Assembly (NCBI GenBank): GCA_945859605.1
Contig: OX243815.1
Location: 42,233,459-42,297,458, forward strand
DNA length: 64,000 nt
Direction of reading: 5' to 3'
DNA from: Lumbricus rubellus
Taxonomy: Eukaryota; Annelida; Clitellata; Crassiclitellata; Lumbricidae
The translations under genes and the position numbers were made by a program. The notes beneath the pieces are model-generated. The model was not told where the DNA came from, did no database searches, and was given only the letters and a program-made list of their open reading frames with translations. This document shows positions 48,072 to 54,444 of this stretch, in pieces. How positions within the stretch are numbered: position 1 is the stretch's first letter; each line of letters begins with the position of its first letter.

Positions 48072-48556
48072 TTAACTATAGATCGTTCAATTCGTTCGCG
48101 GAACGAAGGATTAGATATATTATTTAATTCATCTATCATAGCTCTGTCAGCGACGTTTCTCCCTGCTGTATCAGTATGTTTAGCATAGGCTAGGTCATGA
48201 CGATATGCTGCTGCATCAACTCTATCTACTGGTTTACTCCAGTCTTTTGGCGTCCCGTCAGGATTCAATCGCAAATCCAGTCGAGTTCCTGGACCTGTGA
48301 AAGAATGTCCTGGAAGATGCATTTCCCCTGGGTACTTTGCCCATGGAAGTTTAATGTTGGAAGTAGCAGAATTGAGAGCTGATACCAAATCACCACCTTG
48401 TACAGTAGTAGACATTTTAGTAAACTGAGTTTTTCTAGCGCCACAATCAACGCATACACATCTAAGCATAGATCTACCATTCTTACTAACGACTCGTTGA
48501 ATATCTCTACACTCAGTTTTTCGTTTACATTTTACGCAATACGAGCTGTGCTCCAT
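48017..48556 (-). CDS. Zinc-ribbon (DUF5679-like) plus parvovirus-type phospholipase A2
   Basis: 179 residues. N-terminus 6-45 is a four-Cys ribbon (C7, C10, C35, C38) like DUF5679 of Polintons and large DNA viruses. Residues 75-125 match the compact viral PLA2 fold: Ca-loop GPGTRLD (88-94) and catalytic HD in DAAAYRHDLAYA (H120-D121, Y124). In parvoviruses this domain breaches endosomal membranes during entry, so a virion-entry role is inferred here. A second ATG (M48) separates the two domains. It starts 20 bp from the divergent ATPase gene and ends in AAA AAA AAG CTC TGA, overlapping the integrase frame. Confidence 0.85.
   Translation of the reverse strand: MEHSSYCVKCKRKTECRDIQRVVSKNGRSMLRCVCVDCGARKTQFTKMSTTVQGGDLVSALNSATSNIKLPWAKYPGEMHLPGHSFTGPGTRLDLRLNPDGTPKDWSKPVDRVDAAAYRHDLAYAKHTDTAGRNVADRAMIDELNNISNPSFRERIERSIVKPILSTKTHFGMGLKKKL
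48023..48029 (-). promoter_or_regulatory. Candidate -1 ribosomal frameshift site (A AAA AAG)
   Basis: On the minus strand the PLA2 frame reads AAA AAA AAG CTC TGA. The heptamer A AAA AAG is in the X XXY YYZ phase two codons before the stop, and a -1 slip enters the integrase frame. No strong downstream stem was found by eye. Alternatives are a one-base indel in the A8 run or an RNA-level fusion. Confidence 0.6.
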
Positions 48557-48576
48557 TTTAATATAATATAATTAAA
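48557..48576. promoter_or_regulatory. 20-bp divergent promoter region
   Basis: Only TTTAATATAATATAATTAAA separates the start codons of the leftward PLA2 gene and the rightward ATPase gene. Both transcripts need very short leaders or promoters within the opposite gene. Confidence 0.6.
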
Positions 48577-49353
48577 ATGGAAGTCCATGACCTGTCATGG
48601 AATGAAGATACATCTAAACGCTTTAACAGTCCTCTCTTACCAAGAAGCATCAGAGGTTTGATCGTAGGTAAGTCTCAATGCGGCAAGACAATATTACTAC
48701 TTAATTTATTACTGAGACCTGGTTGGTTAGACTACGATAACCTGCAGATCTTTGGAAAAAGTCTTTTTCAATCAGAATACAAGATACTAAAGAAAGCATT
48801 CGAAGAGAAATTACCAAAGGAAGCAATTATAAGACTTTTTGATAATCGAGATGAAATAATGAAATTAAATGTATCACCGACCGCCGTAGTCGAGGAGATG
48901 TCTAAAAACATGGAAAAGAAATCGGATATAGACTGCAAGTTCTTTGAAACCTCTGAAGATGTTCCAGATCCACGAGACTTAAGTCGAGATAAGAAGAATC
49001 TCATGATTTTTGATGATTTACAATTAGAGAGGCAAAATAAATGCGAATCCTATTATATAAGAGGTAGGCATAGTAATGTAGACTGCTTTTACCTAGCACA
49101 AAATTATTTCAAGCTACCTAGACAAACTATAAGAGAGAATGCCAACTTTATATGTTTGTTCCCTCAAGACCTTAAAAATATTAACCACATATACAGCGAT
49201 CATATAGGTGTAGATGATATGACTATAGAAGAATTTCGAAAACTATGCAAAACTGCGTGGGATGAAACGCATGGTTTTGTGGTTATTGACTTGACTAGCA
49301 AAACAAATAAGGGTAGGTATAGAAGTGGATTAGATACATTTTACATTAAATAA
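48577..49353 (+). CDS. ATP: Polinton genome-packaging ATPase (FtsK/HerA, A32-like)
   Basis: 258 residues. Walker A is GKSQCGKT (31-38) and Walker B is LMIFDD (142-147), followed by a region with RGRHSNVDCFYLAQNYFKLP that matches the sensor segment of A32-like packaging ATPases (RHxxxSxxYLxQNYFxLP). It would pump the linear element genome into preformed capsids. Length is normal for the family (230-280). The start ATG follows TAATATAATATAATTAAA directly. It is the first gene of the rightward cluster and is immediately followed by the penton-like gene. Confidence 0.95.
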   Translation: MEVHDLSWNEDTSKRFNSPLLPRSIRGLIVGKSQCGKTILLLNLLLRPGWLDYDNLQIFGKSLFQSEYKILKKAFEEKLPKEAIIRLFDNRDEIMKLNVSPTAVVEEMSKNMEKKSDIDCKFFETSEDVPDPRDLSRDKKNLMIFDDLQLERQNKCESYYIRGRHSNVDCFYLAQNYFKLPRQTIRENANFICLFPQDLKNINHIYSDHIGVDDMTIEEFRKLCKTAWDETHGFVVIDLTSKTNKGRYRSGLDTFYIK

Positions 49354-49419
49354 AAGCAATAATAAAATGATAACAAAATTTAAGATTTTATATTCTAGGT
49401 TTAAAAATAGCTATCTAAA

Positions 49420-50193
49420 ATGGAAACCCTTCTTGACGAAATTTTATCTAATACTCAAACGATTGCACGCAACACAGAGGCTAAAGAATCCTTTTGCATT
49501 TTGTTGAGCGAAAGGAGCACACGAATTCGAACGAAATTTAATCCACTAATCGAACTGGACAAAAGTAAAACGTATGAAATGGCTCTTGTCAATCTTGAAA
49601 CTTACTACAGTTTTCCTAATATAGATGAAACAAATAATAAATTCGTATATTCGTCAGATAACGGTGTAACATGGGAAGATTTAGACATTCCAACCGGTTG
49701 CTATGAAATCGATGACTTAAACGAATACATACAGAGAATTTTAAAGGAAGAAGGTCATGGTCAATGTATAAAGTTGCAACCAAATAACAATACTTTGAAG
49801 GCTGTTTTGGAAATTGATGAGAACTATAAAGTTGATTTTACAGTACCAAATTCAATTAGTACCGTTCTAGGATTTCAGAGTCGTGTATACTCCGAAGGAT
49901 ATAACGAATCCGAGCACATAGTCGATATAAACAGCGTGAATAGTTTACGTGTTACCAGTGATATAATAGGATCATCGTATGCCAACGGAACTACGGAGAA
50001 CATAATTTATTCTTTCTTTCCATCGGTCGGGCCTGGTTATAAGATAATCGAATCTCCTCATAATCTGGTTTATCTTCCAATAACGCTATACTCTATTTCA
50101 TCGATGGAAACAAAACTAATAGACCAAAATGGAAAACTAATTAATTTAAGAGGTGAGGAATTGTCGATACGATTTCACATAAGAGAGGTTTAA
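49420..50193 (+). CDS. Penton-like single-jelly-roll minor capsid protein
   Basis: 257 residues. The N-terminal half has the pattern of Polinton minor capsid proteins (FNPLIELDKSKTYEMALVNL, then a WEDLDIPTGCYEIDDLNEYI stretch). The C-terminus carries PHNLVYLPI, then KLIDQNGKLINLRGEELSIR and FHIREV, the recurrent end motif of this family. It forms the capsid vertex in virus relatives. Position next to the ATPase and upstream of the capsid gene is usual. The assignment rests on remembered family pattern, not an alignment. Confidence 0.82.
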   Translation: METLLDEILSNTQTIARNTEAKESFCILLSERSTRIRTKFNPLIELDKSKTYEMALVNLETYYSFPNIDETNNKFVYSSDNGVTWEDLDIPTGCYEIDDLNEYIQRILKEEGHGQCIKLQPNNNTLKAVLEIDENYKVDFTVPNSISTVLGFQSRVYSEGYNESEHIVDINSVNSLRVTSDIIGSSYANGTTENIIYSFFPSVGPGYKIIESPHNLVYLPITLYSISSMETKLIDQNGKLINLRGEELSIRFHIREV

Positions 50194-50217
50194 TTTAAAG
50201 TTTATATTTAATATAAG

Positions 50218-50856
50218 ATGAGCGCTTACGCTAAGGTCAAAGTTAATATTTCTGAAGGGCAAAAAGAGAAGATTAAGCGAGCTGTTCAAGTCGGAACTGG
50301 GGTGAGTATAAGACTTTCTCATGAAGATATAACTGGTGAGCATGTATTAGCTCTAAACCAGAGGCAAATTAACAAGTTAACTAAAGCGTATCAGAATGGA
50401 ACTGGTGTGACAATTAAAATGGGTAAAAAGCAATTAGAAGACAATGCGAGAGTCGAAGGCGGATTTATTGGCGCTATTCTACCGTTCTTAGCAACAGCCG
50501 GAAAGTTTCTTCTGTCTAGTGTTCTTCCGAGTTTAGCCACAGGAGCCTTAACAGGATTGGGTTCTGCAGCTGGTTCCAAAATTGTCGATAAAATAAGTGG
50601 ATCTTCGATCTCACATCCGATAAGTGGATCTTCGATAAGTGGATCTGGCGTGCTGTACGTTAAGAAAGGAGGAATATGCTGTAAGATAGTGCCTGCTGGG
50701 GAAGGTCTTTTTCTATCTCCGTGGAAAAAGGGTATTTCGATATCAGGTTCCGGTCTGTTTATGAAAAGAGGAACAGGATATGTCAGCGGTGAAGGTCTTA
50801 TACTTGGTCCCAATTCACCATTTAAAAATATTCCTATTCTTGGAATGTTACTTTAA
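50218..50856 (+). CDS. Small virion protein with hydrophobic core (protein VI/pX-like)
   Basis: 212 residues. Residues 1-80 are basic and contain two related GTGVxIxx segments (GTGVSIRLS, GTGVTIKMG). A Gly/Ala/Leu-rich hydrophobic stretch (about 82-125, GGFIGAILPFLATAGKFLL) suggests a membrane-active or amphipathic segment. The Gly-rich C-terminus repeats ISGSS and ISGSG, the latter fitting the adenain rule (M/I/L)xGx-G. Polinton/adintovirus relatives carry such a protein between penton and capsid genes. The nucleotide repeat behind ISGSSISH recurs in the non-coding gap before PolB. Confidence 0.65.
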   Translation: MSAYAKVKVNISEGQKEKIKRAVQVGTGVSIRLSHEDITGEHVLALNQRQINKLTKAYQNGTGVTIKMGKKQLEDNARVEGGFIGAILPFLATAGKFLLSSVLPSLATGALTGLGSAAGSKIVDKISGSSISHPISGSSISGSGVLYVKKGGICCKIVPAGEGLFLSPWKKGISISGSGLFMKRGTGYVSGEGLILGPNSPFKNIPILGMLL

Positions 50857-50872
50857 ACAATCTCTTTTATAA

Positions 50873-51259
50873 ATGTCTGGATACGGTCACCCAATACACA
50901 AATTTATCACCAAACGGAAGCCTCGTGTGAGTACAATAATTTGGTTGCCTAAAGTGGTCACTCACGCTCCTGCAAGACAACGAGCAGGCGATAGATATGA
51001 GATTTTTGCTCAGCAAGCGATAACGATTGAACCAAAGACAAATATTACAGTAGAAGTAGGCCTTGGAGTCCGAATGACCAGTGGAATGTGTCTAGTCTCT
51101 CTTAGACAGAAGTTGAAACAACTCAGACTGAGCCTTCAAGATGGTACAGTACTAGAGGACGCAGAGGATATAATAATTACAATACAAAACAACTCCGATT
51201 CACCAGTTACTATAAACGAAAAAGACTCCATATGTTATGTTAATTACTACGATGCATAA
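50873..51259 (+). CDS. dUTPase-fold protein, probably non-catalytic
   Basis: 128 residues. AGDRYEIFA (38-46) aligns with dUTPase motif I (AGYDLYA). ITIEPKTNITVEVGLGVRM matches the following strand pattern (PPG..ALVPTGLxxxI). The end IIITIQNNSDSPVTINEKDS plus ICYV matches motif IV/V strands (VLFNHGDxPFxIxxGDRIAQL). Motif II (PRSG) and the motif III catalytic Asp-Tyr are not seen, and the protein stops before a P-loop-like motif. A structural beta-clip trimer rather than an enzyme is likely. The gene is squeezed between two virion genes, which fits a capsid or scaffold role. Confidence 0.6.
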   Translation: MSGYGHPIHKFITKRKPRVSTIIWLPKVVTHAPARQRAGDRYEIFAQQAITIEPKTNITVEVGLGVRMTSGMCLVSLRQKLKQLRLSLQDGTVLEDAEDIIITIQNNSDSPVTINEKDSICYVNYYDA

Positions 51260-51265
51260 ATTGTA

Positions 51266-51325
51266 CGTTTTATGTTTACGTTTTATGTTTACGTTTTACG
51301 TTTACGTTTTACGTTACGTTTTAAA
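51266..51325. repeat. GTTTACGTTTTA short tandem repeat between genes
   Basis: About five units of ACGTTTTATGTTT or ACGTTTTACGTTT precede the next start codon. It might be a leader or promoter element, or just slippage. Confidence 0.75.
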
Positions 51326-51339
51326 CATTATAATAAAAA

Positions 51340-52239
51340 ATGTCACTACTGAAAATTAGCGATCCTGCAAAAAGAGATTTTATTATCGAAGAGTTTTTAA
51401 AAACGAAAAAAAATATTAAACAAAACTTTCTCTCAGAGAGAATAGATGATCTTGGACTTCAACGAGAATTAACGAAAATCTACAAACCAATAGTCGACTC
51501 TCAATCGGCAATTTCAAAAGAACAAAACGCTTTGCTGTCGACAATAAAAGATAATTCTGCAGCAACATCACTTGCTCTAAAATCACTTCCAGATTCGTTG
51601 AAAACTATTCAATTTCCCCAGTATCCGTCTATAGAGGCATACGACGACGATGACCCAGTAGAAGACATTAGAAGGTTAGAATTAGGAAATATTGCAGTTG
51701 AATACCTTAAAAAATATGCTTCTGATAAAAGACTTGTGGACACAACATTCGGATTAAGATCAAGAGATGGAAAATTCTACATCGGTGACAGCGAAGCCTC
51801 AATCCAAGGAAATGATATTACAGTTGGAACCACAACTTATCAAGGAACTCCAGGATTATGGGAATTGTTAACGTTAGCTAGTCCAAACAGTTCAATTTAT
51901 GATAATCGTGATCTCGAAGAATACGCCGAGATTCTAATTAAAACGAATGCCATGAGTCAGCCAAATAAACCAAACAAACCTAAATCGTCTAGAAGTGTAA
52001 AATATGCAAAGATAATAAAACCCATATGGGATGATTACATAAAGTTAAGAGGTAAAACAGGAAGCGGAATAATTACCATTCCTTCAGATCCAAATGAATT
52101 AGTAAAACAATTAGAGTTGCGAATATATAGCTACAAAGCGGGAAATACGGGTGTAAGAAATGAAATTGTAGGTATGACGGATGAGTTACTGAGACAGGGA
52201 GTGATATCCAAAGATGAATATAAAAAATTGATGATCTAA
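51340..52239 (+). CDS. Coiled-coil / DUF8207-like Polinton protein
   Basis: 299 residues. N-terminus 1-85 is charged and helical (coiled-coil-like, KRDFIIEEFLKTKKNIKQNF). The central part holds DTTFGLRSRDGKFYIGDSEA, then GTTTYQGTPGLWELLTLASP, which I recognise as the DUF8207 signature frequent in Polintons and adintoviruses. The C-terminus is basic then acidic (KPNKPKSSRSVKYAKIIKPI, VGMTDELLRQGVISKDEYKK). A core or DNA-associated virion role is usual speculation; no enzymatic motif is visible. Confidence 0.7.
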   Translation: MSLLKISDPAKRDFIIEEFLKTKKNIKQNFLSERIDDLGLQRELTKIYKPIVDSQSAISKEQNALLSTIKDNSAATSLALKSLPDSLKTIQFPQYPSIEAYDDDDPVEDIRRLELGNIAVEYLKKYASDKRLVDTTFGLRSRDGKFYIGDSEASIQGNDITVGTTTYQGTPGLWELLTLASPNSSIYDNRDLEEYAEILIKTNAMSQPNKPNKPKSSRSVKYAKIIKPIWDDYIKLRGKTGSGIITIPSDPNELVKQLELRIYSYKAGNTGVRNEIVGMTDELLRQGVISKDEYKKLMI

Positions 52240-52261
52240 TTTAAAAATTGATGATATAGAA

Positions 52262-52615
52262 ATGCTGGTCGTTGCGAGAAGAAGTTATAAAAAAGTACAC
52301 GTTGTCGGTGGAGCAGGAATATTCGATTCCATTGCAGGATTTCTCAAGAGACTACTGACATCGAATGCAGCCAAACAAATTGCGAGCACAGCTGTCAAAG
52401 AGATTGGAGGTGTTGCTAAGGATAAGGCGATCGACGTTGGAAAACGATTACTCAATAAGATACTTCCACCAACCACCGTTCAGCAGCCGATAACTCAAGA
52501 AACTAAAGTAATTCTAGCTAGATTACTCGGGTCGAATCCGCAAATGACGGGAGGAGCTATTAGAATTCAAGATCTAGTAAAACGCTTAAACGGAGGTGGT
52601 TTGAAAATGGCTTAA
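52262..52615 (+). CDS. Small basic virion protein with adenain-like cleavage motifs
   Basis: 117 residues, net basic. VVGGAGIF (14-21) is followed by an amphipathic helix IFDSIAGFLKRLL (20-32), reminiscent of adenovirus protein VI after processing. Near the C-terminus MTGG-A (95-99) and LNGG-G (109-113) fit the adenain consensus (M/I/L)xGG-X. The element encodes its own adenain-like protease. Probable membrane-lytic or core protein; homology is not proven. Confidence 0.6.
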   Translation: MLVVARRSYKKVHVVGGAGIFDSIAGFLKRLLTSNAAKQIASTAVKEIGGVAKDKAIDVGKRLLNKILPPTTVQQPITQETKVILARLLGSNPQMTGGAIRIQDLVKRLNGGGLKMA

Positions 52616-52686
52616 GTTTAAATTTATTTTGCTTAAGTTTATTTTCTTATTTAGGTGTAAAAATTTATTTTCTTATTTAAAAATAT

Positions 52687-53997
52687 ATGTATAATAAAAT
52701 GCAATCCGATATTCTAAGATTCACAGAGCAACCACTGATCGATGAAGGTATCGAACGATACGAATGGCACGAGTACGAACCTGTAGCGAGAACTAACCTT
52801 AACAGTTCTGGTGAAATAAGAATAAATATTGAATTACAAGACTTATACAGTCACCCAGCAGAATCGTATCTGCAATTCGACGGAAGACTAATTAAAGCCG
52901 ATGACACCGCATACGTTAATGCCGATTTAGTCGCTCTTACGAATAATGGGCTTATGTATCTATTCAGTCAAATATCCTATCAGTTATCTAATCAAGAAAT
53001 CGAAACGCTATTTCATCCGGGTCAAGCTACAACGATGCTCGGTTTACTTACGTATCCAAACGATTTTCAGCTGACTCAAGGCTTAAATCAGCTGTGGTAT
53101 AAAGACACTGGAGCGACTGCTGTTATTGCGGACAACCCCGGATTTGCCACTAGACAAAGCTTTCTCATTCGCAAACCAAACACTAAAGGAATGTTCAGCT
53201 TTATTGTTCCGTTGAAGCATATTTTCGGGTTTTGCGATGATTACGACAAGATTATTTACGGCTTCAAACAGACGCTGACATTAGTTCGTAAAGCGGACGA
53301 TGATGCCATATTCCGAGATAACGCTGCAGCTGCTGGAAAAGTTGCGATAAACAAAATTTCATGGTTTATTCCACACGTTATTCCTTCCGATATGGAACGA
53401 ATGCAGTTGTATAAGACGATTGAATCGAAATTAACGTTGCCAGTTGCGTATAGAGCTCGTCAATGCGACACAATAACGGTTCCTCAGTCGACAAGTTTCA
53501 GTTGGCGTCTTAGCGTAAAAACATCACCTGAGAAACCTAGATATATCATCGTAGGATTTCAGACGGACCGTAGCGGTAATCAGGAAAGTAATCCGTCGCT
53601 ATTTAATCACTGCGATCTCAAGAACATATATGTGATGATGAATCAAGAAAGATATCCAGCTGTCGATCATAACCTGTCGTTTCCTAATCAACAATTCTCC
53701 AGAGCGTACAGAGACGCGTCCTCCTTTAGTCAAAAATTCTATGGTATGGATAAGTTGATTACCCAAAGCAATATAACACCTGTAGATTATAAAGAATTAT
53801 ACCCGTTGTTCGTGTTCGATGTAAGCAAACAATCCGAGCGTTTGAAATCGTCAGTCGTTGATATTCAGATTAAGGCTCTTTTCAATGCAGCAGTGCCAGC
53901 CGACACAGAAGCGTATGCTGTCGTAATTTCAGATAGGTTGCTGCAGTTCCAATCGGATGGGCAGAAAATGAGTGTTGTGTATGGAAAATTGATTTAA
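52687..53997 (+). CDS. Major capsid protein (double-jelly-roll type, Polinton/adintovirus hexon-like)
   Basis: 436 residues, strand-rich and without TM segments. N-terminal LNSSGEIRINIELQDLYSHP, then AESYLQFDGRLIK, and later FSFIVPLKHIFGFCDDYDKI fit Polinton/adintovirus capsid proteins as I know them. The LKHIFGFCDDYDKIIYG region is the usual link between the two jelly rolls. It sits between small virion genes and the polymerase. Two ATGs are possible; the second (52699) follows TATAATAAA directly, like the other genes' leaders, so the protein may be 432 residues. Confidence 0.82.
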   Translation: MYNKMQSDILRFTEQPLIDEGIERYEWHEYEPVARTNLNSSGEIRINIELQDLYSHPAESYLQFDGRLIKADDTAYVNADLVALTNNGLMYLFSQISYQLSNQEIETLFHPGQATTMLGLLTYPNDFQLTQGLNQLWYKDTGATAVIADNPGFATRQSFLIRKPNTKGMFSFIVPLKHIFGFCDDYDKIIYGFKQTLTLVRKADDDAIFRDNAAAAGKVAINKISWFIPHVIPSDMERMQLYKTIESKLTLPVAYRARQCDTITVPQSTSFSWRLSVKTSPEKPRYIIVGFQTDRSGNQESNPSLFNHCDLKNIYVMMNQERYPAVDHNLSFPNQQFSRAYRDASSFSQKFYGMDKLITQSNITPVDYKELYPLFVFDVSKQSERLKSSVVDIQIKALFNAAVPADTEAYAVVISDRLLQFQSDGQKMSVVYGKLI

Positions 53998-54013
53998 AGA
54001 ATACTTATATATT

Positions 54014-54343
54014 ATGAAGCTACCAGAGCTTAGAATGTTAGCCAAGCATCACGATGTTACAGGCACTTCGCATCTCAACAAACCTCAAATGATAGCTGTA
54101 CTGATTGAAAAGAATATTCTTCCGACGGACTACAAGTCTGTGTCATATCGACATGACACGTTGGGTAGTATCAGGAAACAACCGAGAAGAGTAGATATTA
54201 TAGATCGAGAGACTGGCGTTGTTACCTCGTATCCATCGATGTATAAAGCTGCTAAGGCCTATGGTCAGAGTGCTGGTATAATAGCTTATCATAACGGAAA
54301 TGTCTGGAGAGATAGATACGAAATTAAAGTGTATGAGCGATAG
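54014..54343 (+). CDS. SAP-like plus NUMOD1-like small DNA-binding protein
   Basis: 109 residues. Residues 1-36 (KLPELRMLAKHHDVTGTSHL, then NKPQMIAVLIEKN) have the helix-extended loop-helix pattern of SAP domains. Residues 58-107 (VDIIDRETGVVTSYPSMYKA, then AKAYGQSAGIIAYHNGN) match the NUMOD1 helix-turn-helix associated with HNH/GIY-YIG nucleases. No nuclease is fused. The TAG stop overlaps the first unit of the 24-bp array. Role unknown; a DNA-binding or packaging factor is plausible. Confidence 0.6.
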   Translation: MKLPELRMLAKHHDVTGTSHLNKPQMIAVLIEKNILPTDYKSVSYRHDTLGSIRKQPRRVDIIDRETGVVTSYPSMYKAAKAYGQSAGIIAYHNGNVWRDRYEIKVYER

Positions 54344-54413
54344 ATAAGTGGATCTTCGATCTCACAGATAAGTGGATCTTCGATCTCACAGATAAGTGGA
54401 TCTTCGATCTCAC
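54342..54413. repeat. Three perfect 24-bp tandem repeats upstream of PolB
   Basis: Unit AGATAAGTGGATCTTCGATC plus TCAC, three identical copies. Nearly the same sequence lies inside the 50218-50856 gene at 50592-50645. It could be a regulatory array in the PolB leader region or a transferred copy of the coding repeat. Confidence 0.9.
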
Positions 54414-54444
54414 ATGTTTTAATATTTTTGCGTGGTAATATAAA

